A DNA stretch of 64,000 nucleotides from Actinoplanes sichuanensis (GCF_033097365.1 NZ_AP028461.1:620001-684000), one strand, 5' to 3'; shown: positions 17,129-25,913, numbered from the stretch's first letter. The notes: a model not told the origin generated them from the letters alone. Numbers and translations: made by a program.

Positions 17129-18070
17129 ATGTCGGCTGCGCGCGACGACCTGCCCGCCGTCTCCCGGCGGCGGGTACGGCTGGCGTTGCGCGCGGCCCGG
17201 GAGCGCAGCGGGCTCAGCCAGGCCGAGGTCGCCAAGAAGCTCGGCTGGTCACTCTCCAAGGTGCAGCGCATCGAGCTGGGCGAGGTGGCCGTCTCGCCCA
17301 TTGATCTGCGCGCACTCATCGTGGACGTCTACGGCCTGACCGACGTGGAGCGGATCGCCGAGCTCACCGAGGAGGCGCGGATCGCTCGTCGTGAGCGCTA
17401 CTGGACGGCTCCCGAGCACCGCGATCATCTGACGCCGGGTCTGATCCAGTTGCTGCAGTTCGAGCTCGCGGCCACCTCCATCTGCGAGTTCCAGTCCACT
17501 CTGGTGCCCGGGCACCTCCAGACACAGGAGTTCGCCGAGGCCACTCTGGGGTGGTACGGGTTGGAGCTCACCGACGAGCAGCGTCGCGTGCGGCGGGACG
17601 TGCGGCTGGCCCGCCGGGAGCGGGTGATCGAGCGCGACGGGGCCCCGGAATACCGGCTGCTCTTCGATGAGTCCGCGTTGTGGCGGATCATCGGCGACAT
17701 GGCGACGACGGCCGACCAATTCGAGGATCTCGCCGAGGCTGCCACCCGGCCCAACGTGCATCTGCGGGTGCTGCCGATGGACCGGGGCGCGCTGATGGGC
17801 ATGTTCGGGGTCTTCTCGGTGCTCCGGCTCGGCCCCGACCGTGACGACGCGGTCGTTTATCGCGAGTCCTACCTCCGTGACGCATTGACCGAGGATGTTT
17901 CGGAAGTCCTGTACCACATCGATATCTTCGAACGGTTCTGGCAGCAGGCGCTCGACGAGCACGCCAGTCGTGCGCTTGTTCTCGCGCGCGTTTACGACAT
18001 TCGCGCCCGCATTGCCAGAGACAATGACCATGGCACAAATCATGGCAAGGAACAGGACACGAGAGGTTGA
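17129..18070 (+). CDS. XRE-family regulator with DUF5753 domain
   Basis: A 313-residue regulator of the type encoded many times in mycelial actinobacteria. Residues about 15-72 are a Cro/C1-type helix-turn-helix (LSQAEVAKKLGWSLSKVQRIE); the rest is the DUF5753 ligand-like domain. It overlaps the region immediately before the DUF397 gene, with which such regulators form functional pairs; well-studied relatives (for example the BldB/AbaA-type and WhiJ-type sets in Streptomyces) affect development and antibiotic production. The specific target here is unknown. Confidence 0.92.
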   Translation: MSAARDDLPAVSRRRVRLALRAARERSGLSQAEVAKKLGWSLSKVQRIELGEVAVSPIDLRALIVDVYGLTDVERIAELTEEARIARRERYWTAPEHRDHLTPGLIQLLQFELAATSICEFQSTLVPGHLQTQEFAEATLGWYGLELTDEQRRVRRDVRLARRERVIERDGAPEYRLLFDESALWRIIGDMATTADQFEDLAEAATRPNVHLRVLPMDRGALMGMFGVFSVLRLGPDRDDAVVYRESYLRDALTEDVSEVLYHIDIFERFWQQALDEHASRALVLARVYDIRARIARDNDHGTNHGKEQDTRG

Positions 18071-18072
18071 GT

Positions 18073-18264
18073 ATGGACGAGACCACAACGGGGTGGCAGC
18101 GCAGTTCCTACTGCGCGACGGGCACATGTGTCGAGGTCGCGAGGTTCGGCGATGTCGTCCGACTCCGGGACGGCAAGAATCCCGACCGGCCGTCGGTCGG
18201 CTTCACCCGCAGCGAGTGGAGCGGTTTCCAGGATTGGGTCGTGGCGCACGGAAAGTCGTTCTGA
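18073..18264 (+). CDS. DUF397 domain protein
   Basis: A 63-residue partner of the XRE/DUF5753 regulator. ATG 18073 has AGAGG 6 bases upstream; a TTG at 18067 has no spacing. Core motifs WQRSSYCATGTCVEVA, VRLRDGKNP and FTRSEWSGF match DUF397. In characterised pairs the DUF397 protein antagonises or modulates the XRE partner; here that is inferred. A perfect terminator follows within 6 bases. Confidence 0.92.
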   Translation: MDETTTGWQRSSYCATGTCVEVARFGDVVRLRDGKNPDRPSVGFTRSEWSGFQDWVVAHGKSF

Positions 18265-18269
18265 ACGGC

Positions 18270-18298
18270 GAACGGGCGTCCCGCCGGGACGCCCGTTC
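18270..18298. terminator. Strong bidirectional hairpin terminator
   Basis: Perfect 13-bp stem GAACGGGCGTCCC with its complement around the loop GCC, between the DUF397 gene and the convergent PAC2 gene. The T-run is short (TCTCGT). Confidence 0.75.
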
Positions 18299-18315
18299 TC
18301 GTATCTGAAGAATCG

Positions 18316-19185
18316 TTACCAGGAGCCGGCCGTCGGGCCCGCCGAACCGCCGCGCCTCCGCAGGTATTTCTCGAACTCGCTGGCGATCTCGTCGCCGGTC
18401 AGCGGCTGGATCCCCGCGTCGCCGACCCGTTCCTCCAGCTCCCGCACATATTCGCCGAGCTCGGCGTCCTGCTCCGCGGCCGCACGGACCCGCTTCTCCC
18501 ACTCGTCGGCCTGCTCGGCCAGGTCGGCCATCGGCACCGGCAGGTCGAGGACGTCCTCGATCCGGCTGAGCAGCGACAGGGTCGCCTTGGGGCAGGGCGG
18601 GTTGTTGGCGTAGTGCGGCACGTGCACCCAGAACGACAGCGCGTCCAGTTCGGCGCGGGTGGCCGCCTCCTGCAGGACGCCGACGATGCCGGTCGGGCCG
18701 TCGTAGCGGGTGGGCACCACCTTGTACTTCTCGGCGGTGTCGCGGTCGCTAGCGGTGCCGCTGATCGGGAGCGGCCGGGTATACGGCACGTCGGCCAGCA
18801 GCGCCCCGAGCAGCACGATCCGGTTGACCTCCAGGCTGTGGCAGATCTCCAGCACGTTCTCGCAGAAGGTGCGCCACCGCATGCTCGGCTCGATGCCGCG
18901 GATCAGGACCACGTCACGGTCGGAGCCGGGCGGGCTGGCCACGGTGAACCGGGTGGTGGGCCATTCGATCTTCCGCGTCTCGCCCTCGGCCATGGTGATG
19001 GTGGGCCGGCTGACCTGGAAGTCGTAGAAGTCCTCGGGGTCGATGCTGGTGACCTCGCGGGCTTCCCAGACCTGCTCGAGATGTTCCACGGCCGCGGTCG
19101 AAGCGTCCGCAGCATCGTTCCAGCCCTCGAAGGCGGCGATGGCCACGGGGGAGCGGAGCAGCGGAAGGCCGTCGAACTCAGTCAT
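18316..19185 (-). CDS. PAC2 family protein
   Basis: A 289-residue protein of the PAC2 (proteasome assembly chaperone 2-like) family, which is common in actinobacteria with and without direct evidence of a proteasome role. Visible features are AIAAFEGWNDAADAST at the N-terminus, RGIEPSMRWRTFCE, the LLGALLADVPYTRP loop and HYANNPPCPKATL. Involvement with the 20S proteasome encoded 15 kb away is possible but unproven; assembly of actinobacterial proteasomes does not require a known chaperone. The mRNA is probably leaderless. Confidence 0.88.
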   Translation of the reverse strand: MTEFDGLPLLRSPVAIAAFEGWNDAADASTAAVEHLEQVWEAREVTSIDPEDFYDFQVSRPTITMAEGETRKIEWPTTRFTVASPPGSDRDVVLIRGIEPSMRWRTFCENVLEICHSLEVNRIVLLGALLADVPYTRPLPISGTASDRDTAEKYKVVPTRYDGPTGIVGVLQEAATRAELDALSFWVHVPHYANNPPCPKATLSLLSRIEDVLDLPVPMADLAEQADEWEKRVRAAAEQDAELGEYVRELEERVGDAGIQPLTGDEIASEFEKYLRRRGGSAGPTAGSW

Positions 19186-19192
19186 GGAACAC

Positions 19193-19198
19193 AGCCTA
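19193..19198 (-). promoter_or_regulatory. Predicted -10 box of the PAC2 gene
   Basis: On the minus strand TAGGCT lies 7 bases before ATG 19185, without a ribosome site. Confidence 0.5.
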
Positions 19199-19309
19199 CG
19201 TGCGGGCGCGGGAACCTACCCGGCGGCCGCGCCGGGCCACCTGAGGCATCGATAAGGCTCATCGTCGATACCAACCACCAAGTCGCATTTATCCGGGCAT
19301 AATCGGCAT

Positions 19310-19864
19310 ATGGCCGACCATGTGGATCAGGTGCTCGGGCCCACCGACGACACCGTCAGCTTCTTCCAGGCGCGCGGCATGTTCTACGTGACCGCCCTGT
19401 GGGTCCTGGCCGCCGCCTGGCTGCCGATGCTCCTGATCACCCTGGGGGTGCGGGCCGCCGCCGGCTACCGGCCGCGCCCCGCCGACATCGTGGTCTTCGC
19501 CGAGTTCACCCTCATCGTCCCGGCCGTCGTCGCCGCCGCGCTGATGCTCCTCGTCTGGCGCCGCCTCGGCTGGCTGCACACCTCGGTGCACGGGCTGGAC
19601 TTCGCCGCCACCGGCCGCCGCCCGATCCATCTGCCCTGGTCGGGGATCGCCGCGGTGGCCCTGCACGGCCGGGGGCCGTTCACCGAGCTGGTGATCACCC
19701 CGATCGCCGCGGACTACGCGACCGAGCTCGACGGCAAGGGCGGCCCGCCTCGGGTTCGCCGGCGGGGCGGCGAGTTCGCGTACATCATCGATGTCGGTCT
19801 GATGTCACCCGGACCGGAGGTCCTCCTCGCCGAGCTGCACCGCCGGGTCCCCAGCAAGGTTTGA
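19310..19864 (+). CDS. Hypothetical membrane protein
   Basis: A 184-residue protein I do not recognise. Two hydrophobic helices (about residues 25-48 and 60-82) are followed by a soluble domain of about 95 residues that includes HLPWSGIAAVALHGRGPF, reminiscent of bacterial PH-like domains. GCATAAT lies 8 bases before ATG 19310 and may be a -10 box of a leaderless transcript. The stop overlaps the -35 of the ArsR operon promoter. Confidence 0.7.
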   Translation: MADHVDQVLGPTDDTVSFFQARGMFYVTALWVLAAAWLPMLLITLGVRAAAGYRPRPADIVVFAEFTLIVPAVVAAALMLLVWRRLGWLHTSVHGLDFAATGRRPIHLPWSGIAAVALHGRGPFTELVITPIAADYATELDGKGGPPRVRRRGGEFAYIIDVGLMSPGPEVLLAELHRRVPSKV

Positions 19865-19889
19865 CAGGCGCCATCGGCGCGGTTAGGTT
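19861..19889 (+). promoter_or_regulatory. Sigma-70-type promoter of the ArsR operon
   Basis: TTGACA (19861-19866), 17-base spacer, TAGGTT (19884-19889). This is the closest match to the vegetative consensus seen in the window. Confidence 0.75.
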
Positions 19890-19890
19890 C

Positions 19891-19906
19891 TTAACGTCTT
19901 CGTTAA
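19891..19906. promoter_or_regulatory. Probable ArsR-family operator
   Basis: TTAACG-TCTT-CGTTAA, a perfect inverted repeat covering the predicted transcription start (about 19896). A looser CTTAAC/GTTAAG repeat and a TTAATTAA palindrome (19903-19910) surround it. Confidence 0.65.
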
Positions 19907-19928
19907 TTAACCGAGGGGTTAAGTAGCC

Positions 19929-20258
19929 TTGTCTGACCGGCTCAGCGTGATCTTCGCGGCGCTGGCCGACCCCACGCGCCGTGCCATCCTGGCCCGCCTC
20001 GCCGAGGGGGAGGCCACCGTGACCGAGCTCGCTGAGCCGTTCGACATCAGCCTCCCGGCGATCTCCCGACACCTGAAGGTCCTGGAGAACGCGGGTCTCA
20101 TCTCACGCAGCCGGTCCGCGCAATGGCGGTCCAGCCGTCTCGAGGCGGCGCCGCTGCGCGAGGCGACCGCGTGGATGGAGCATTACCGCCGCTTCTGGGA
20201 CGACAACTTCACCCGGCTCGACGCCCACCTCAAGCGCCTCCAGGAGGACGACAAATGA
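19929..20258 (+). CDS. ArsR/SmtB-family regulator
   Basis: Winged-helix repressor of 109 residues (LSVIFAALADPTRRAILARL, then TVTELAEPFDISLPAISRHLKVLENAGLI). There are no cysteines, so it does not sense metals through thiols; it belongs to the group paired with SRPBCC proteins. TTG 19929 is the family-typical start. Its stop overlaps the downstream ATG (ATGA), so the two proteins are coupled. It likely represses its own operon through the inverted repeat upstream. Confidence 0.9.
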   Translation: MSDRLSVIFAALADPTRRAILARLAEGEATVTELAEPFDISLPAISRHLKVLENAGLISRSRSAQWRSSRLEAAPLREATAWMEHYRRFWDDNFTRLDAHLKRLQEDDK

Positions 20259-20695
20259 CCGATCTCGTCATCACCCGCATCTTCGACGCCCCGCGCGAAC
20301 TGGTGTATCGGGCCTTCACCGACCCCGATCAACTCGCCGCCTGGTTCGGCCCGGTCGGCTGGTCGGTGCCCCGCGACACCGTCGACATCGACGTCCGGCC
20401 CGGCGGCAAGCAGGTCTTCACCATGGTCAACGACGCCGACCCGTCGATGTCGTCGCCGGTCAACGCCACGTTCGTCGAGGTCGTGGAGAACGAACTGCTC
20501 GTCGGTGAGGAGGACATCAGCCACATCCCGGACTTCGGCGCCGACAAACTGCGCCTCACCATCGAATTCCACGATGAGGAGGGCGGCCGCACCCGCCTGG
20601 TCCTGACCCAGAGCCCGTTCCCCACCGAGATGGCCGACGGCGCTCGCGAAGGCTGGGGCTCCAGCTTCACCAAGCTCGACAAAATCCTTTCCTGA
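20255..20695 (+). CDS. SRPBCC (AHSA1-like) domain protein
   Basis: A 146-residue START-like fold protein (activator of Hsp90 ATPase homologue type, also called YndB-like). It begins MTDLVITRIFDAPRELVYRAF, with AAWFGPVGWSVPRDTVDID and the C-terminal GWGSSFTKLDKIL typical of the family. It probably binds a hydrophobic ligand. Coupling to an ArsR repressor by a 4-base overlap is a common arrangement. The frame is open upstream but that part is the regulator read in another frame. Confidence 0.92.
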   Translation: MTDLVITRIFDAPRELVYRAFTDPDQLAAWFGPVGWSVPRDTVDIDVRPGGKQVFTMVNDADPSMSSPVNATFVEVVENELLVGEEDISHIPDFGADKLRLTIEFHDEEGGRTRLVLTQSPFPTEMADGAREGWGSSFTKLDKILS

Positions 20696-20915
20696 CCTTT
20701 TCGGTACGGCCACCCGCCCCGCCGAACCACACCTCCCGTGAGCTACACCGCGAGGGGGCTGCCCGGTCTCGGCCTCCATCGCGCGCGCCGGGCTGGTGCG
20801 ATGGTCGCTGTTACTGCGAGGGGCTGCCCGGTCTCGGCATCCTCCGCGCCCGCCGGTGCTGGGAACGGGCGGCGGTGCTGGACGGGGGTGCTTGGGGCGG
20901 CTGGGAGCAGGACGG

Positions 20916-20947
20916 GACCGGCCCCGGGTGGTCGCCCGGGGCCGGTC
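20916..20947. terminator. Terminator hairpin of the ABC exporter operon
   Basis: Perfect 13-bp stem GACCGGCCCCGGG with its complement around a 6-base loop, 13 bases past the permease stop on the minus strand. The rest of 20696-20915 holds a degenerate direct repeat (GCGAGGGGCTGCCCGGTCTC near 20750 and 20816) and no gene. Confidence 0.65.
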
Positions 20948-20960
20948 TGGGTGTGGTGGG

Positions 20961-23495
20961 TCAGTCGTGGGCGATGGCGTTCAGAACGTTCAGTCGGGCG
21001 GCTCGGATTGCCGGCACGACTGCGGCGATCACCCCGACCAGGGCGGCCAGCGCCAGGTAGGTGGCCATCCGGTCCCAGGGCAGGACGATCTGGGTGATGC
21101 CGTCGTCCTTCAGGGCCCGGGCGACCGCGCTGCCCATGCCTGCGCCGACCGCGACGCCCAGGAGGGCGCCGAACACCGCGATCACCACCGCCTCGACGGT
21201 GATCATGCGCATGGTCTGGGCACGGCCCAGGCCGACGGCGCGGAGGAGGCCCAGTTCGCGGGTGCGTTCCAGGACGGACAGGGCCAGGGTGTTCACCACG
21301 CCCAGGACGGCGATCAGGATGGCCAGGCCCAACAGGATCTGGATCATCGTGATGATCTGGTCGAAGACCGCCGCCTGACTGTCGACGAAGGTCTGCTGGT
21401 CGGTGGCCGACACCTCGGGGCTGTCCGCGACCAGTTCCTTGACCTGTGGCAGCACCGCCGACACCGGGACGCCGTCGTCGAGACGGATGAACCCGAGGAC
21501 CGGCTGGGTGATCCCGAAGCCCTTGATCGCCTCGGCCGGGAGGATGATGCTGCCGGGCAACTCGTTCTCCGCGAACAGCAGAGCCACCGTGTAGGTACGG
21601 GGCTCGCCCCGGGACGTCTGGATCGACACCCGCGACCCGGTCTGCCAGCCCCGCTCCTGAGCCTCGGGGGCGCTCACCGCGATCTGATCGGCGGAGAGCT
21701 TCGCCGCCGTGGTTCCGTAGGCCTGGGCCATCCGGGACAGATCCTCGGTGGCGGCCACGTAGGTCCGGTCGTCACCGATCGCCACCAGGTCGTTGTAGAG
21801 GCCGGCGGCCGCCCGGACACCGGGGATCGCGGCGGCCTTGTCGAGAACCGCCGGATCGTAGGTCGGCGGCCGTGGCCCGCCCTGATCGCCACTGATCATG
21901 ATCTGGGCCTTGAGGATGCGTGCCGCCTCGGCGCGGAGGCTGCTCTTCGCCGAATCCATCACCACTGTCACGCCGGTGACCAGGGCGATGCCGACCATCA
22001 GGGCGGCCGCCGTGATCGCGGTGCGACGCGGGTTACGGCCCGAGTTGAGCCGGCCCAGCCGACCCGGCACCGACCAGGAGAACAGTCGGCCCAGCAGGGC
22101 GACCACCGGCCGGCTGATCAGCGGGGTGAGCAGGGCGACGCCGATGAACGTGACGAGCACGCCGCCGAGGATCAGGTAGAGGGCGGTGCTGCCGTCCGCC
22201 ACGAACAGGCCGGTGCCCAGGGCCGCCGCGCCCGCCGCGGTGACCACCGTGCCGGTGACGGTGAGCTTGGTGAGCGGGCGGTCCGGGGTGGCCACGTCCT
22301 GCATCGCGGCGATCGGGGCGATCCGGGACGCCCGGATCGCCGGGGTCACCGCGGCCACCACGGTGACCAGGATGCCGACGGCGAACGAGCTGATCACCGC
22401 GGACAGCGGCACTCCGATCGGGGCCAGGTCCATCCCGCCGCTCATGCCGCTGAACAGCGCGCCCAGCCCGGCGCCCGCACCGACCCCGGCCAGCAGGCCC
22501 AGGACCGACGCGAGCACACCGACCACCACGGCCTCCACCAGCACCGAGTTGATCACCTGGCGGCGGGAGGCGCCGATCGCCCGCAGCAGCGCCAGCTCAC
22601 GGGTGCGTTGGGCGACCACGATCGAGAACGTGTTGAGAATCAGGAAGATGCCGACGAACAGCGCGATCCCGGCGAAGCCCAGCAGGATCTGGTTGAAGAA
22701 GCCCATGCCCTCCTTCAAGCTCGCCGAGCTCTCCGCGGACAACTGGTCGCCGGTCTTCACGGCGTATCCGGCGCCGAGCACCGGGGTGAGCCGGTCACGC
22801 AGTTGATCGGGGGTCACGCCGTCGGCGGCGGCGACCGTCACCGACGTGAACGCGTCCTTCTCGCCGAGCATCAGCTCCTGTGCCACGGGCGTGGTGAAGG
22901 CGACCTCCTGCACGCCGCTGATGCTGTCCCGCCCGCCGGTGTACCCCCAGACGCCGACCAGGGTGAATTCACGTTTCGGCTGCTGGGTGAGGACCGGGAC
23001 ACGATCGCCGACGGAGTAGCCGGCCAGTTTCGCGGTGGTCGCGTTCATCGCGATCTCATCGGGTGACTCGGGACCACGGCCGGAGCGGAGCTCCATCATC
23101 TCGTCGGTGCCGGTCCAGTTCGAGCCGATCCGCGGCGGGCCGAACGAGGTGAGCACCTTGCCGTCGGTTCCGATCACGCGGGCCCCGTCGGCATCGACAC
23201 GGCCGGTCGCCGACCGTACCCCCGACTGGGTCTTGATCGTCTCCACGACGGAGGCCGGAAGTGACGGGGTGACCTCTTCCCCGTCCATCTCGGAGACCTC
23301 GACCTTGGGTTTCGCGGTGACCGAGACGTCGGTGGCCGCGTAGACGTCGCTGAAGATCGAGTCGAAGGTGCGGTTGAGCGTGTCGGTGAGCACCAGCGCG
23401 CCGGACACGAACATCACGCCGAGGATCACCGCGAGGCCGGACAGGACCAGCCGCAGTTTCCGGGCGAGCAGGCTCTTCAGGGTCGCGCGAAACAT
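20961..23495 (-). CDS. FtsX-type ABC transporter permease
   Basis: MacB/FtsX-like permease of 844 residues. One N-terminal helix (LVLSGLAVILGVMFVSGALVL), a large extracytoplasmic domain (about 45-245), then three-helix FtsX units near 255-385 and 715-840 with further helices at about 425-490 and a second external domain. Such transporters use ATP hydrolysis for mechanotransmission or export of lipoproteins or peptides rather than classical import. ATG 23495 overlaps the ATPase stop (TGATG); the frame continues upstream but that stretch is the ATPase gene in another frame. Confidence 0.93.
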   Translation of the reverse strand: MFRATLKSLLARKLRLVLSGLAVILGVMFVSGALVLTDTLNRTFDSIFSDVYAATDVSVTAKPKVEVSEMDGEEVTPSLPASVVETIKTQSGVRSATGRVDADGARVIGTDGKVLTSFGPPRIGSNWTGTDEMMELRSGRGPESPDEIAMNATTAKLAGYSVGDRVPVLTQQPKREFTLVGVWGYTGGRDSISGVQEVAFTTPVAQELMLGEKDAFTSVTVAAADGVTPDQLRDRLTPVLGAGYAVKTGDQLSAESSASLKEGMGFFNQILLGFAGIALFVGIFLILNTFSIVVAQRTRELALLRAIGASRRQVINSVLVEAVVVGVLASVLGLLAGVGAGAGLGALFSGMSGGMDLAPIGVPLSAVISSFAVGILVTVVAAVTPAIRASRIAPIAAMQDVATPDRPLTKLTVTGTVVTAAGAAALGTGLFVADGSTALYLILGGVLVTFIGVALLTPLISRPVVALLGRLFSWSVPGRLGRLNSGRNPRRTAITAAALMVGIALVTGVTVVMDSAKSSLRAEAARILKAQIMISGDQGGPRPPTYDPAVLDKAAAIPGVRAAAGLYNDLVAIGDDRTYVAATEDLSRMAQAYGTTAAKLSADQIAVSAPEAQERGWQTGSRVSIQTSRGEPRTYTVALLFAENELPGSIILPAEAIKGFGITQPVLGFIRLDDGVPVSAVLPQVKELVADSPEVSATDQQTFVDSQAAVFDQIITMIQILLGLAILIAVLGVVNTLALSVLERTRELGLLRAVGLGRAQTMRMITVEAVVIAVFGALLGVAVGAGMGSAVARALKDDGITQIVLPWDRMATYLALAALVGVIAAVVPAIRAARLNVLNAIAHD

Positions 23496-24262
23496 CAGAG
23501 CATCACCGAGTCGGACGGGGCGTCCAGCCGCTTCATGGTGTCCAGCACCGTCTCGGCGGTCGGGTCGGCCAACTCGTCGACGATCGAACCGTCGGCGAGG
23601 AACACCACCCGGTCGGCGTAGCTCGCGGCCACCGGGTCGTGGGTGACCATCACGATGGTCTGCCCATGCTCGCGCACGCTGGACCGTAGGAAGGACAGCA
23701 CCTCGGCGCCGGACCGCGAATCCAGGTTGCCGGTCGGCTCGTCGGCGAAGATCACGTCGGGGCGGCCCATCAGCGCCCGCGCGCACGCCACCCGCTGCTG
23801 TTGGCCGCCGGAGAGCTGGCTGGGCCGGTGTGAGAGCCGATCGGAGAGGCCGACCGTGCCGATCACCGTGTCCCACCACTGCGGGTCGGCCTTGCGCCCC
23901 GCGATGTCCAGCGGCAGCTTGATGTTCTCCGCCGCGCTCAGTGTCGGCAGCAGGTTGAACTGCTGAAAGATGAAGCCGATCCGGTCCCGGCGAAGGCGGG
24001 TCAGCGCCTTGTCGCCGAGGGTGCTGATCTCCGTGCCGCCGATGTGCACGGTGCCCTCGTCCACCGTGTCCAGGCCGGCGAGGCAGTGCATCAGTGTCGA
24101 CTTGCCGCTGCCGGACGGCCCCATGATGGCCGTGAACCGGCCCCGCCCGAACTCGGCGCTGACCCCCCGCAGTGCCGCCACCCGGGCCTCGCCCGAGCCG
24201 TACACCTTCCAGATCCCGTCCGCGCGCGCCGCCACCGGCCCGCCGGCATTCGTCGCTGCCAC
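23495..24262 (-). CDS. ABC transporter ATP-binding protein (MacB/LolD type)
   Basis: ATPase of 255 residues partnering the FtsX-type permease. Walker [10 protein letters not shown] at 48-56, Q-loop in [14 protein letters not shown], signature LSGGQQQR, Walker [10 protein letters not shown] and the H-loop in VMVTHD are all intact. The operon faces away from a lipoprotein metallopeptidase gene, with a perfect 22-base palindrome in the shared intergenic region. Confidence 0.95.
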   Translation of the reverse strand: MAATNAGGPVAARADGIWKVYGSGEARVAALRGVSAEFGRGRFTAIMGPSGSGKSTLMHCLAGLDTVDEGTVHIGGTEISTLGDKALTRLRRDRIGFIFQQFNLLPTLSAAENIKLPLDIAGRKADPQWWDTVIGTVGLSDRLSHRPSQLSGGQQQRVACARALMGRPDVIFADEPTGNLDSRSGAEVLSFLRSSVREHGQTIVMVTHDPVAASYADRVVFLADGSIVDELADPTAETVLDTMKRLDAPSDSVML

Positions 24263-24383
24263 CGTGTCTCCCCCTGTGGTCCGAATTTCCGTCCGCCCCA
24301 GTGTTGCGGCGGTTCCGGGCCCCGGCGTCCGCCCGGCGGGTGAGGCCGACGCGGAGAAATCCCTGAGGAGAGCACTTAGGAAC

Positions 24384-24405
24384 TTCTCAGGGAGTTCCCT
24401 GAGAA
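24384..24405. promoter_or_regulatory. Perfect 22-base operator-like palindrome
   Basis: TTCTCAGGGA and its exact reverse complement separated by GT. An extra half-site TCCCTGAG starts at 24360, 36 bases before the same octamer in the palindrome. It lies between the divergent ABC exporter and metallopeptidase genes. The regulator is unknown. Confidence 0.65.
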
Positions 24406-24458
24406 CGTTGATGTTGGTGGATTCGGTCTAACGTGGTAACCCCGTCCTGGAGGACCGC

Positions 24459-25163
24459 ATGCGCGTTCGACCGGCAATGCTCCTGGCCCTTCTCGCCGTG
24501 CTGCTCACCACCGGCTGCCTGCCCGTACAGCAGCCGTTGTCCCGCTCCGGTCAGGCGCCCACGCCGAAGGGCACCGGCAGCGCCGCTCTCGGCCCCGAGG
24601 GCACCGACACGCCCGAGGAGTTCGCCCGCGACATGCAGGCCGCCCAGGCGGTCGCCGAGCACTACTGGGCACAGCGGCTCGGCGACGGATTCGAGCCGGT
24701 CGCCGAGATCATTCCGTACGAACGGGAGGGCGAGGTGTCGTGCGCCGGCCAGCCGCTGCCGCTCAACAACGCCGTCTACTGTTCCGCCGGTGACTTCATC
24801 GCCTACGACGTGAACTGGGCGTTCGTCTCGTTCCAGCAGCTCGGCGACGCGTTCGTGTACTACCTGCTCGGCCACGAGTACGCGCACGCCATCCAGGCTC
24901 GGCTCGGCATCCGCAAGGACTTCACCATCGACCAGGAGCTGCAGGCCGACTGCATGGCCGGGGCCTACATCGGTGACCAGGTCCGGGAGCGGAACCTGAC
25001 GATGGAGGACAACGACACCCGGGAACTCACCGACGGGCTCCGGTCGGTCGGCGACGATCCCGGCCAGCCGTGGTTCGCGCCCGGCTCGCACGGCTCACCC
25101 GAGCAGCGGATCCAGTCGTTCGCCAACGGCTACGAGGACTCGCTGGACCCCTGCGGGCTCTGA
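24459..25163 (+). CDS. Lipoprotein neutral zinc metallopeptidase
   Basis: A 234-residue exported lipoprotein of the neutral zinc metallopeptidase family (YpfJ-like). The signal peptide ends in the lipobox LTTGC with lipidated Cys20. The zinc site is HEYAH (His139, Glu140, His143) and a likely third ligand Glu160 in DQELQADCMAGAY. Cys94-Cys108 and Cys164 with the penultimate region may form disulphides. The substrate is unknown. Divergence from the FtsX-type exporter around a shared palindrome suggests a joint envelope function. Confidence 0.9.
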   Translation: MRVRPAMLLALLAVLLTTGCLPVQQPLSRSGQAPTPKGTGSAALGPEGTDTPEEFARDMQAAQAVAEHYWAQRLGDGFEPVAEIIPYEREGEVSCAGQPLPLNNAVYCSAGDFIAYDVNWAFVSFQQLGDAFVYYLLGHEYAHAIQARLGIRKDFTIDQELQADCMAGAYIGDQVRERNLTMEDNDTRELTDGLRSVGDDPGQPWFAPGSHGSPEQRIQSFANGYEDSLDPCGL

Positions 25164-25209
25164 GGGCACCGTCACATCCGCTCGGTCGTCGGTACCGCGG
25201 CCGACCAGA

Positions 25210-25875
25210 ATGGGCCGGGTGAATCCTGCCGCGGTGCTCTTCGACATGGATGGAACGCTGGTCGACAGCGAGCGGATCTGGGGCGTGGCCCTCAGCGAGC
25301 TCGCCGTCCACGCCGGTGGTGTCCTCTCCGACTCCGCCCGACTGGCCATGGTCGGCACCAGCATGGCCCGCAGCATGGAGTTGTTCCGCGACGACCTCGG
25401 GCAGCTCGGGCGGCCGGAGGCGCCCGACGTCGAGTGGCTGACCGTGCGGGTCCAGGAGCTGTTCGCCGGCGGGCTGGTCTGGCGGCCCGGGGCGATGGAG
25501 CTGCTGCACGCGGTCCGGGCGGCGGGCATTCCGACAGCGCTCGTGACGTCCACCGGGCGGCGACTCGTCGAGGTCGCCCTGCGGACGCTCGGGCCGGAGA
25601 ATTTCGACGTCGTCGTCTGCGGTGACGAGGTGGAGCGGCCCAAGCCGGATCCGGAGCCGTATCGGACCGCGGCCGGCCTGCTCGGGGTGCCGATCTCGGC
25701 GTGTGTGGCGATCGAGGACTCGCCGAGTGGGGTGGCCAGCGCCGCCGCGGCGGGTGCGGTGGTGCTCGCGGTGCCGGCCGAGCTGGAGCTGACCCCGGTC
25801 GACGGGGTGCACCTGCGGTCGACGCTGACCGGAGTGGACCCGGCCTTCCTGGCGGCATTGCTGACAGCAGTCTGA
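25210..25875 (+). CDS. HAD-superfamily phosphatase (beta-phosphoglucomutase-like)
   Basis: Cytosolic HAD hydrolase of 221 residues. Motif I is DMDGT with Asp12 and Asp14; motif II is the TSTGRR region; motif III Lys lies in ERPKPDPEPY; motif IV is AIEDSPSGV. The helical cap between motifs I and II is of the beta-phosphoglucomutase/CbbY type. The substrate is a small phosphorylated metabolite, not identifiable. ATG 25210; an in-frame GTG three codons on is possible. Confidence 0.9.
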   Translation: MGRVNPAAVLFDMDGTLVDSERIWGVALSELAVHAGGVLSDSARLAMVGTSMARSMELFRDDLGQLGRPEAPDVEWLTVRVQELFAGGLVWRPGAMELLHAVRAAGIPTALVTSTGRRLVEVALRTLGPENFDVVVCGDEVERPKPDPEPYRTAAGLLGVPISACVAIEDSPSGVASAAAAGAVVLAVPAELELTPVDGVHLRSTLTGVDPAFLAALLTAV

Positions 25876-25878
25876 CAC

Positions 25879-25907
25879 TTGCGATGACGTCACTGTGACG
25901 TCATAGT
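25879..25907 (+). promoter_or_regulatory. Promoter of the ribbon-helix-helix gene with embedded operators
   Basis: TTGCGA (25879-25884), 17-base spacer, CATAGT (25902-25907). The spacer contains two copies of the palindrome TGACGTCA at 25885-25892 and 25896-25903, separated by CTG; the second runs into the -10. The predicted start of transcription coincides with ATG 25914. Confidence 0.65.
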
Positions 25908-25913
25908 GGTGGT

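Noticed and set aside
18316..19185. PAC2 protein as a dedicated proteasome assembly chaperone
   Set aside because: PAC2-like proteins occur in actinobacteria lacking proteasomes; distance and lack of evidence do not support it.
20740..20870. Direct repeat GCGAGGGGCTGCCCGGTCTC as a possible attachment site
   Set aside because: The copies are imperfect and 66 bases apart, with no integrase or tRNA nearby.
20796..23066. A very long open frame on the plus strand opposite the FtsX-type permease
   Set aside because: Composition is Arg/Gly/His/Asp-rich shadow sequence of the permease gene; no domain, no ribosome site.
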